Assembly (NCBI GenBank): GCA_030141605.1
Contig: JAQGDQ010000062.1
Coordinates: forward strand, 129,501-193,500
Length of the DNA stretch: 64,000 nucleotides
Direction of reading: 5' to 3'
From: Tubiluchus corallicola
Taxonomy: Eukaryota; Priapulida; Priapulimorpha; Priapulimorphida; Tubiluchidae
The first letter of the stretch is position 1, and every line of letters begins with the position of its first letter. The translations under genes were made by a program, and so were the position numbers. The notes under the pieces are model-generated. The model made no database searches and was not told where the DNA came from. It saw only the letters and a list, made by a program, of their open reading frames with translations. Of this stretch, positions 12,601 to 24,600 are shown piece after piece.

Positions 12601-15600
12601 CTCTTCTAATTCATATGATAAAAATTCATTTGTAGTTAGTATAATTTAAATGTTCTGGATATTTAGGCACAACATGAAGTAACCAAAGAAGCTTAAGATG
12701 TGAGCTATTTATAACAGTGTTAACTGAATATTTCCTCAGATTTAGGTCCATAGTATATTAGATTATTTGATGGATCTGGTCTTTGTTGGCAAACTAGCTT
12801 TTTTGTTATATGTTGTTGAGCTTTGAAATCTAGTATTCACATCAGAAGAAAAAAAGAGGAGAGACATCATGGGTGAATATTTATGGGTGAATGGTTTTGA
12901 AACACAAGTTTTATGGGTGAATGGTTTTGAAAAGGTAGATATTATAATAAAATAAACTCGTCAGTTGTTGGGTTTGGACCTTCTAGTGGAAAACAACGTG
13001 ACTGTATATCTGTATGTATTTAATAAAATTTAAGTATTGTTTTGCATTCAGGATAGGTTGAGATTTTTTTTGTGGTAAAAAACATCATTGCATATAATTA
13101 GTATAACTTAAATATTGTTTTACTTTCAGAATAAGCCCGAAACTTCTAATTGTGAACAATCATGGCTGTATTTAATTAGTACTTATTTTTCTTAGAAATT
13201 GTTTTACTTGCAGCCTCATGAGTTTGATGAATGTCGTTTTGATGTACAAGTGAATGACAGTGTATGGTATCTCCGTGCACCAACGCATGAAGACCGACAG
13301 AAATGGGTGGAAACACTGGAGGCATTTAAAGCCGATTCCGGTTATGGCAGTGAAAACAACTTACATCGACATGGCTCTCTCTTATCTCTTGCTTCTGGTA
13401 GTTTATCAACAACCAGTACTTCTTCTTTCAAGGTTTGTACCGCTTTTTGCCTTTTTATTCTTTGGCTTCTTATTTCAATAAAAATTAGCACTGTGACTAC
13501 ATGGAAAATGTCTTGCCACCATTAAGCAGAAATAGTAAAGTAGTAGTAGTAAAAGTTAAGTAGTAGTAGTAGTAAAATTAAATTTTTAAATTATTATCAT
13601 GTAATAAATTGTCTGGCTCATAATGTTCTATTATACAACCAACCATAATATAGATTGCAGTTAACAGGAATATGATGCTGTCACTTGTTCTGGGTGTGTT
13701 CTACACTTGTTTTCAAAAAAAATTGTCAGAACAATACACTGTTCGAAGCATTATAAAAAGAAGTTATGATGCAATGTGGTGGTGTAGTCAACAATGGTGA
13801 GCTCTTGAATGTTCTGGTTTATTGTTGGTGATACAAACAAGAATAAAGTCAAGATTAGAACAGTCTTGATTTGGAGTGTTTATTTATTCAAGTTCCAACA
13901 TGAGTGGCTTGAAATTTTTCAAGATTTTATATTTTGCATTTGATTACAGGTGAAATTACAGAGAAAAATGTTTCCCTAACACTAACTCCAAGTAATGCGT
14001 CTTTGCAAGAATATGAGCAAGAACATGCAGAATGTGTTAGTGTCATACAGAATATACATCAAGCTTTATTGTATGCAGAACTGACTGACATATTTTATGT
14101 AATTGACCCCGAAAAAGCAATATTGATAAGCATTGATGGGTCTGTGTGATATCACTACAGTCTAACCTCGTTATCTCGCCACTGTCCGTCTAAGGCAAAT
14201 TTTTGGCGAGAGGCGAGTATGGCGAGATAACGGGAATATAACTAAGTTAGTCTATATGTATATTCATAATAGTTGATTAACATAGTGTTCCTCTATGTAC
14301 ATATAAAATATATTTCGCATTATGATACCAATCAACATTAAATCAGAAATGAAAAGATGTCGTAAAAATAATCTTAGAATGTTACTTTTTTATTTAAAAA
14401 ACCTTTCAAAATTTTTTATTACACGTGCTGCCTGTTCTCTGCCCCTATCAAGAACGTCTGAAGGATTAAGACAAAACAGTTTTCGCTTTAGAGACATCAT
14501 GTAAAGTTGCTCACACTTTGTGGAAACTCAAACTTAAACGCAGCTTTGGCACTTTAGTTTCTCTGTGCATTAACCAAGTGCAGCAGCATTGTCTACATAC
14601 TGCGGTTATATTGATCGACACGGGGTATATGTATTGATCGATTCACCTCTGAGTTTGTCTGTTTGGCGACATAACGAATATAGTTTACGTAAGCACTCAT
14701 CCTAGCATGACGTGGCGAGGGCGAGAAGCGAGGGTGGCGACTTAACGAGGTAAATATCAAAGCAGGAAGTCTGTCCTGGTACTTTCTATGGCGAGAGACG
14801 AGTTTGGCGGCATAACGAGGGGCGAGATAACGAGGCTAGACTGTATATAACGATAGGTTCAGTTAGTTTGAGTATGAAAAATTTGTTATCATTGGTAACC
14901 GTATTACAGAGAGGTCGTGGGCTTCGAGAAAAACTGCTTGAAATGGGAACGTTCAGAGACATCTTGTGTCAGCAAATTGATACTTTGCAGAAGTATTTTG
15001 ACTCTTGTGTCGAAGCAATGTCCGACAGCAGTGATCAGCGAATGGGTAAGTGGAACTTTTGTGGTTCTTTTCATAATTACCACGAGTGCTTTGAAAGTAA
15101 CTTGACAGATTTCCACAAGCTGTCAGTTGGTGGGTCTTCTTGCTTTTGCCCAGAATTTAATAGTTAATACCAACTTTTTAGGTTTGTTTGTGGTTTTAAA
15201 ATATTTTTAGGAGTGTTAGTACACAAAATTCCATTTCACGATGGCTGTTACAAGCCTGTGTGCTAGTTTTTAATATTAAGTCAAAACACAGCGTATGCAG
15301 TATTATGATACCATACTCACGCTTACTAAGCTAGCATGCTTGTTTTTAAGACCTAATATGGGTTATGCAACTCCGCAAATGACTATCTAGACAAATTTTG
15401 TGAAACTTATTTTTAAATTTCATAACATGATTTTCTCACATAAAAATCTTCTTAGAGTGTTTAGTGAATCATGATTATACAACACAAGACACATCATTCT
15501 GTGCAGCTTGGGGTGTGCTTCTACCCTTTGATAAATTTATAGCCCTTTCGGAATATGTAACCTAGGTCCTCACGTACCTAAACTGGGAAGTTTCTTTCTT

Positions 15601-18600
15601 GTCGGCTGCCTTAGTCTTCACGTTGCTGTATATGTTACATTTAATTTTGTGAAAACATCTGTAATTTGTTGCATTACATGCATTGCTATATATATTGCCT
15701 TTAAACTTCTTGTACAAAATTGTTCTTTACACACTTGTAACTGTAATTGATTAGTTAATTATAACTGTTTATTTGTTGTAATGCTCGTATACTTAGGTTC
15801 AGCCCATGACGGAGATATTGATGATATGGATGAAGATTACTTGTCTAATCCCAGCCATTCACACCTTGATAGAGGTAATACCCATTTCAAGTAATGGTAT
15901 TTAATGTTGATTTTTTTTAGGGAAGCTGTGACTGCACTTTTATAGTGTCTATCATCCGGTTTTTATCTGTAGAGTTTATCGTTCGAATTAACTAAGTTTA
16001 AGTATCCACATTGCTATAACATATTGGATATCCTGGCATATTACACAGATGTCCATTTTGCAACAATTGAAAATTAAAGACATTGTAACAATTTTGTCAA
16101 ACATGCAATGAAGCATGTTAATTTTTAAGTGCGCAAACTGATGTCATGAACTCTGCAAATAGCTTCACTATTTCTGCATTGCAGCTTTTTTTAAAGTTTC
16201 TCCGTTTTTTTATTGCGTTTAAATTTGCTTCGCTTGTCTTAGCTGCAAATAAAGCCATAATGAAAGATTTATCATCATCATCAATTCGCTTGTCTGTAAT
16301 ACTATAAAAGGTATTTAGTTTTATGTGTAATTATTTCTGTAGTTGGTTTGCTGCAGCTAGTCGTTTCTACATTGTTGCTTGAGCTTTTAAGTATGAATCA
16401 TGTATTTATTGCACAGATTGGCCATGTTCTCATGAAACGTTAGCGATGCATGCCTCTCACTCTATTGACTTCAAGGGAGAAGCAATCACCTTTAAGGCTA
16501 CAACAGCTGGAATACTTGCCACCTTGTCACACTGCGTAGATTTGCTGACCCAAAGAGAAGAAACATGGAAACGGCGATTAGAAAAGGTAAGCGAGTTAAT
16601 TTTGTGAGGTCACCATCATTATATTAGATTTGCATGTCATAATTCACTTCTCTGCTGACATAAATAGTCATATAATTTGTACAGTCGCCGTATAACCTGC
16701 TTAACCTTTACTTATATTCGTAATCTTCTACTTGTATTATTATTATCACTTTGTTTTAATTTGCACCGTTTTTGTAGTAGCCCTTTGTTATTTTATTTCA
16801 CTTTTTAACTGCCTTGTCCCTTGTGAATTGCACTCTGAAGATTACGATATAAAATAAAATAAAAATAACTTCTGTCCCCCAAGATACAAATTTAAGCAGA
16901 GAAGATCATAGTTGCAGTCTGGTGGCATAAATTTGTTGTTTTTGTAACCTCTTCATTTTCTTCTGTTGTAATAAATTATACAAAAACTTTGATTTGCTAC
17001 TTGGAAATACTAAGCTAAAATTTACTAGTTAAGTTTTAATTTTTTTTCAATCCCGAAAAAAACTTTCGTCATTTCCCATTTATCGCTCATTTCATATGTT
17101 TTTAAATCAATGTCTGATGTGAAATAATGTGAATTATTGAAATTTGGTGATAAGAAATCCTGAGTGCTGTTAGGGAAAACTAATAAAAACTTTTAGAAGA
17201 TGAAAATTACTATAAAATTAATTTCAAGTAGAACATAAATAAAAGAAAAATGAATTTTGCCTGTAGCTGCACTTTCATATCCAAGTTTGTTTTTGAAGCA
17301 ATGAATTTGTCTGAACTGCAAGTTCTTAAATAATTCCACAAGTGAGTGGTAAGATTTAGTTTAATTGTTTTTTCTGTGCATACTTTACCGATTATACCTT
17401 TCTTTGTTATGTGTAGGAAACAGAACAGCGTAAGAAGGTAGAAGATTTATATAGAAAAGCTCTTGAGAAATTAGATGCTGCAAACAAACAGACACGGCCT
17501 ATAGTACTGGGTGGACCTGATTACGAGGTAAAGATAATGACCTCAAAGACTACTCTTTTTATAACTCAAACTGAACTTACTTTGATCGATATGCATATTT
17601 GACTATGTTGGAAAATTTGATAGAGCTGGTTTCTCTCTATTGCTAAGCTCATGTCAAAACGGCAGAATGCACAAGGTCCTCTTTAATTCTGGCAGGCAAA
17701 CGAAATATTATTTATTATCTGTACTACGTAGAAATTGGGTGTTTTTTTTGGATAAATTTTGCAAAAATATTTTGTTTGAAATGGAAATAAATAAATATTA
17801 CAATTACAATATTACTGCACAGTTTTCATCAATAAAGTGCAGGTTCTGTGCTGTTTTGTTAACTACTGCTTTTTGTTATATCCACTACCATTGTTCTGAG
17901 TATAGACTATAGCATGACTTCTTATTGTAAATGTAAAATCATTGGTGATTCTCAATTCTTACTGTTTGTAAACATGTTTTCAATATTAAGTTGACTGCAT
18001 GAATTGACTGATATTTCTGTGTCAGCTGGTAAGTACATGGTTACTATTTATTATACTGGAAAAATGCAGAGAAATATATATATATTTTGCTGTGGTATTT
18101 TGTGGATGAATTTTTATATGATTTTCTTGACTAGATTTCTCTGTAGTGACATGAAATGATATGTTTGAATGTTGGCGCTGGTGGTACTGGAAGAAACTGA
18201 CAGTGACTGATTTTTGGGATATTTTCATTGTTTGAAAATATTGTAATCTTCAGGAGACAATGTGACTAGAATGTTTGTTTATTTTTTTTTTAATGTAGAG
18301 GACTACAGCTATAGTTTTGGTATCTCGGGAGGCCAAAGTTACTAAATGACACTGACCAACAGCATAACTGAATTTTCTGTATTATGCAATGATTTCTGTG
18401 TTTCAGGAGGGCCCTTATTGTGCTATAGGCGAGGAGGAATTCTTTGATGCTATAGATGCGGCCTTAGATAAATATGATCATGAAGACGAAGTGGTAAATT
18501 TCCCTCTCTTTTGTTCACAGTTAGTGGAATTAGATTTGTTTTAAGTAATAAGTTGCATGCCTTATTCGCCTTTTCACTTGACAGATTGCAAGATTGTATT

Positions 18601-21600
18601 ATTATTATTGATAAAATTTGGTTCGAGCCTATTTAGGGATTGGCCCTGTAGTCACTTGTTCATCAAAGGTGTGTTGCTACATTTAACCATTAGGACCTTG
18701 CGTTACTGGTTCCCACATATCACAAACAGTACACCTGTTTTGCTGCTACTTATTTTGTCCCTCTGGTTTCTTATCTGTGGAAATATATTTTGTTATTGGA
18801 TGTATTTTAGTGTTTTTGTAATTTAAATGACCTCAGGTGAGTTATTTTAACAAACTTCTTGTAAGCCATTTAATTAGCACTAACCATGACCCAGTCATTT
18901 GATAATATTTGCATAGTTCAGAGAAACCAGTTACATATGTCAAACTTGCAACTTGTGTGTCTTGCAGAAACTGAATGACTCAGTTTGCAAGTAACTGGTC
19001 ACAGGCTGTTGGGTCCTTAGATTATAATCTATGAATTTTTGAGTCAGAAAACGAGCCATTCTACTAGATATACTTCAGTTTTTTCTGAGCTAAATATTTG
19101 TTATTGTACCATTTGTTAATATTTATATTAACACTGATATTAAAATTTCTTATCGTACATCCACTGTCCTACGTCTATAACCAGCCTTTAATAAAAGCAT
19201 TTGGCATTGCCATTATTTAATACTTTTGTTTTACTTGCAGTATCAGTGGTCCAGGCAAGAGCACCCACGACTGCCGAAAACTGTCTCTTTTTCACATGTG
19301 TCCAAGCATCGATTATCAGATGAGGTATGGTAGAGTAATTAACCCCAAGACTTGCATTGAATTTTGTCCATGTGCCTTAGGTTAAAGTGTCATCTCTTAA
19401 CTCTTGTCAGCTTACATGATCAGGGTTTTTGTTTGTTCACCAGAAAGAAAAAGCATTCACACACATTTAATAGTCTAATGCATCCATTGGCTTGTTCCTG
19501 GGGAAATTGTAATATATATAAAACTTCATTTTTGGCAACTTGATTTTTTTTGGCTTAATATATTTGAATGATTGACACAGTTTTCTGTTTATTTTTCTAA
19601 TTGCAGATTGACAAGAAGGTTGCTGAGCACATAAGACTGCTTAAAATAGGGTTTGGTACACAGAAAGGTGACTGGGAGCTCTTTGCCGAGGAAGGAGACA
19701 TGAAGGTATATAAAAGCCACAGTTCACTTTTTTTTCTGCTGTTGTTGTATTTTTGTTTTTGTATTTCTGCACCTTTATGTATTTTTTAATATAGTCGTGT
19801 CTGCTGTCATTAGCGTCTTTTTGTTTACTGTCTTTTGAGAAGGGTGGTTGACTCAATAACCTTTGGTTTTGTCGCCACCCTTTCTCCCATGTTCGTTTGT
19901 ATTTTTGTGTATTTTATTGTCAAATCATTGTAAATTTATGGAGGAAAATAAAATTACTATTACTATTACTATTACTATTACTATTCACTGATTTTGTCAA
20001 AACTGTTAAGTAATCAAGCAAGCTTGACCATTAGTATTCCTGAGTCACTGAGTTGTGTTCGAATCAGAGGAAAACAGAGTATGTGTAAAATTATATGTAG
20101 GAGTAGCTCTGGGAGAAAACCGTAATATGGTAAAATTGAGTCTAATAGATATTAGGGCATTGTGGATGGTATTTTTTCTGATGTAAAACATTTTATTTTT
20201 TTGCAAATCATATTTACTGTAATAATGTTATATGCTTGCTGATAAGCATTGCACTTTTGCTCAATCTACACAATTAATGTATTATAGTTGTATCGAATGG
20301 AACTGGAGGAGAACGGCTTAGTCTTGGACCCTTTGAGGGCTGTTAACGTAGCCAAGGGTGTTACGGCTCATGAACTCTGTCACTACTTCTTTGACATGGG
20401 CTGCCGCACAGATTGGGACAGTAAGTCACTTCAGTTTGACATATAGTAAAACTGACTAATTTTGTTTTCTTCTGAAAGTTTTGTGTGTTATTATCATGTT
20501 GCTTTGTTTGTCCTAAGCTGTGGTATAAAGAAACCCTCTTATGACAGGACCTCCTCAATGTAGATGGTTGTGGCAAAGCTGCAATCATGTTATCAAGGAG
20601 AATAGTCGAAAATTAAGTACTAGACTAGCAGGTGCATCTTAGCTACATTCGCACATATAAACTTCTTTCTGTGAGAGATTTGGCAGAGCAGTACCTCAGG
20701 TGAAAATATCCAGAAACAGCAATTCTTTTGATCTTACTCCAACCAACATTGATTAGCTTTACTGTCAAGCAGGTATTATGTGTGACCAATCAGCTATTCT
20801 CTTGATCAGATAATCAGATTAATAAAAATTAAGCTATTGAAGTTAAACTTAATGAGTGATTGCAGAATCAAGTATTTTGATTATCTATAAACGTCATTAT
20901 TGTTCAAATTTAATTAAATATTAATAAGTCAAACAAGTAGTACAAGTTTACCCAACATAACCCAGCCTTCATTGTTTATGAAATATTAATAATAACTTGT
21001 ATCATCTTGGTTTTTTTGTTTTACGCACAGCTACATTAGAACATTCACGGGTACTTGAAACGCTCGCACCGGATACAATGATCGAGTACCAAGTACACAA
21101 GCGAGTGTGGCCTGCGACTGCCAGGGACGCACTTTTTTGGTCTCACGTGCGTCAAGTTCATGATGAAACAGATCGTGAAGCTCAACCAATTTGGATTGTT
21201 GCCAATTCTTCCACCGAACACAATGATGCCCCAGTTAGTAATATTTTAGCAGCGTTTTGTTGATGGACTAAAAGTTGAAGATTAATTATATTTGTGAAAG
21301 TCTATGATATTTGAAAAATACGAATGCCAACATGTTGTTCTGTCTTAGTAGAGAAATTCTAGAAATTGCGTGAGGTTGTGAAAGTACTGAGCATGTTTGG
21401 AATAGCACAGCCAGGCAATGTTTAGAATTCAAACTCAAAGACATAATATTTTTACAGTTGTTAATGATAGTTTGTTGAAATCTTGTTTGGATTAGTTTTC
21501 AGCTTTTTACCATATTGTTAATTACTGTGCACCTCTAATAGAAGAATTATGGTGAATTATCATTAATTTTTTTGCTACTATAATTGCTAATTCATCAGCA

Positions 21601-24600
21601 TAAAATAGCATTTACATACTTTTGCACACTGTAAACCAGAGTCCAGCATTCTCCAGTTTCAGCATCGCCATCGATATTTGTGGCTTGATTAAAATCTCAT
21701 TTATTATCATGGATAAATCCTAGGATGAGACACTGAAATGGCAAAGGTGTCTTAGCCATATTGATGGTATACATCCTTCCTGAACGAGGTAAACAGCCAG
21801 AATCAGTATGATGCGTGCCACTGGCTGGAATGAGCATTGAAACTAGCAGTTGACTCATTCATTGAACAGTCTCGGCACTTGTGGTGGGACTTTGGTTACA
21901 TTTTCTTAATCAACTAATTGGATGCTTAACCGATTTAAAAATAATAATCGATTATAATCGGTTTTCATGTTGTTTTCTGCTATTCTACAAGAAAGCAGGT
22001 GTGCATGAAAATTGCTGGATTGTACTTACGAGAAACCTTTGCATCTAAGTAGCAGTGCCAGCGTGTTTTGTTTAGGGGTGGGACAAAGCTTAATTTTTCG
22101 AAACAAGTCAGATCCAAAGTAGTTAAAGTAAAATCGGGGCAGATCCGAATCGAAGCTCCGATTCGGATTGGCTATACAAAACTCCGGAGTAGTGAAACTT
22201 CGTCCCATCCGTAGCTTAGTTATTGCACAAAGGTAGCACCATACATATTACTTGATTTTACCATATGACAACTATAAAAGTTAATTTGGGAAATAATCGA
22301 TTTGCATCTGCAACTACAAAAAATATTTAGTAATGCGGAACTGAAAACCCGGATCGATTATAATTAAATTAATTAATTGATCCAACCACTATTCGGCACA
22401 GCTTGATTTTGGTCGCAGGCTGCCACATTCCGTTTCCACTCGGCTATTCAGCTTGCTTTGAAATAGCCAAAAATATTACTAATGCATGGTAAAAAAGTGA
22501 GTGTTTCATTTTTAAACTGCAAGATTGTAGGCCTTGTTTCTTAACAATATGTTCAATGCTTACGAACAGCCTGCAAAACTGATTCTGCCTGGCAAATTCA
22601 TTTGCATTATTTTGTATTTGAATCCTATTTGTGCCGTTTAGAAATGTCCAGCTAATACCCTACGTAATAGCAGTGGCGGCTCATGTGTAGGTACTGTGGA
22701 ACTGCAGCACCCCCTATTTTAGCTCAATAGTCTCAACAATATTCAATATCTTTTTTCTTTAGTTGTTTCTTTGTACTTGTACGGTCCAGAGCACATGAGG
22801 ATAGTACTGATTGCTTCATGGCCCAGTGCACTCAAAGCTCAAGCAACGTGGTGTTTGGCTGTTGTGCACATATGTCTGCACTTTAGGTAGAAAAAGTACT
22901 GTCGCTCACGCAGTATGTGCTGTCAGTTGTCACGTGCTTAAAAGCCGTGTACCAGCATATTCTTGAACTGCGACAATTTAGGCTATTTGTAAGCAAACAA
23001 TATTTTTTGTTTATGTATAAATTTTCATATGTTTGTTTGTTTAAAATTACAATTACAAATTTCAACATTAAAATTATATATATATGTTTGTTTTGTTTTA
23101 CAAAGTATTAACAATGGCTAAAAATTTTCTGCAGCAGCACCCCAACTAATCTTAGCTACGAGCTGCCACTGCCTAATAGTAATAAGACATTGTATCATCA
23201 CCTAATTAGTGACATCTTTGTGTCTCTGTTCTTTTTGAAACATAAATGTTGTTTTATAAATGTTTAACTTTGTCTTGTTTGCAGCCTTCCAAGTGCATTC
23301 GAGTATCACTCAATGTAGCTCTCATCTGCCAAACCATAGTTGATCCACCCGGTGAACATGAGCAAATCACTAGGGAAAATATCTCCACCAAACTTACCTA
23401 CACAGCCAATAGTAAGTAATCATATGTGCCTAATGATAGACTACACCGTAATTATTGGGTGTAATTGTGTCTGCAATGCTTTTTCGGTACAAATCTTTTT
23501 CTGTACAACTTAATTAAAAAATTAACTTGTTTTGCAAAAATAATTGCCAGTACTCAAGATGACCAATGGCAATACTTTGACATGATGTCATTTCTAATGA
23601 GAACTTACACGGCTGCAGAAACAAAACTGCCTTAAAGTAACATCTTTCCCTGTCGAAAGGTTGAAAGATTACAACAGTATCGCTGACAATATTATATCAC
23701 GTCGAAAAATTTTTTGTATTTATTGTTCGAACTCTAGCTGCTAACAGCTGTCAAACTCTAACAAAAGGGAAAGTAGCATCAAACTGTAAAAAATATATTT
23801 GGTACAGTTCAGTTTAGTTTTTAAATAATTGCAATGATTGCAAACAGAAACTTGTATATAGTATATACAAAACATTTTATAAATTTACAAATACATGGGG
23901 CAACTATCTGAGATGATTAAATTTAAAAAGAAAATTTTTTAAAAGTAATTTTCAAAGAAAGAAATTCCAAATATTTACATCTTAGGTATCTAGGTGGGAG
24001 AACTTTCCAGTCTAACAGTTTTAAACTTTTGAAACATACAAAAAACTCAGAATATAATAATATACAATCATTATATTCAACTCATTTGTTCAGTTAATAA
24101 ATAGCATTTGTTATTAAAACTGTATTGCTGGCTGAGGATTATAGTAATTGCTGTTTATTATTACTTTCCAGCCACATCCCCCGTACCCATCAGTCGCTAC
24201 TGGTTTTGCCTAAGCAATCTAAATACAGTCAACCCTCGTTAAATCGGACTAATTGGGGGGTGGGGGTGGTCCGGTTCAGCCGATTGTCCGATTTATCTGA
24301 TATGCCTATATATGGTCTATATTATACAGGAATAATCACCTTAATAAGGCCTATATACATTGCACTATATACTATACTGTATATTACTTTAAAATAGTTA
24401 ACCTGTGAGGATAAAGAAATTATTGTACAGTTGGTAGGCCGTGTTGTATTTAGCGCTCGCGCTCGGACGGAAATCGGTCAGTTTCCTTTACCACGGATGA
24501 CGTCCGTCTTATCCGATATCCGGGCTAACGGGGTCCGGTTTAACGAGGGTCGACTGTAAAGTTAGAACTCCATAAACAAAACTTCATGTATGGACAGGTC

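Noticed and set aside
13934-14149. Open frame after TTTGATTACAG in CERT1 intron 2 as an extra CERT exon
   Set aside because: CERT exon 2 ends in phase 0, and joining there leads to a stop after nine codons. The human protein has no counterpart, and exon 3 at 14910 continues the alignment directly.
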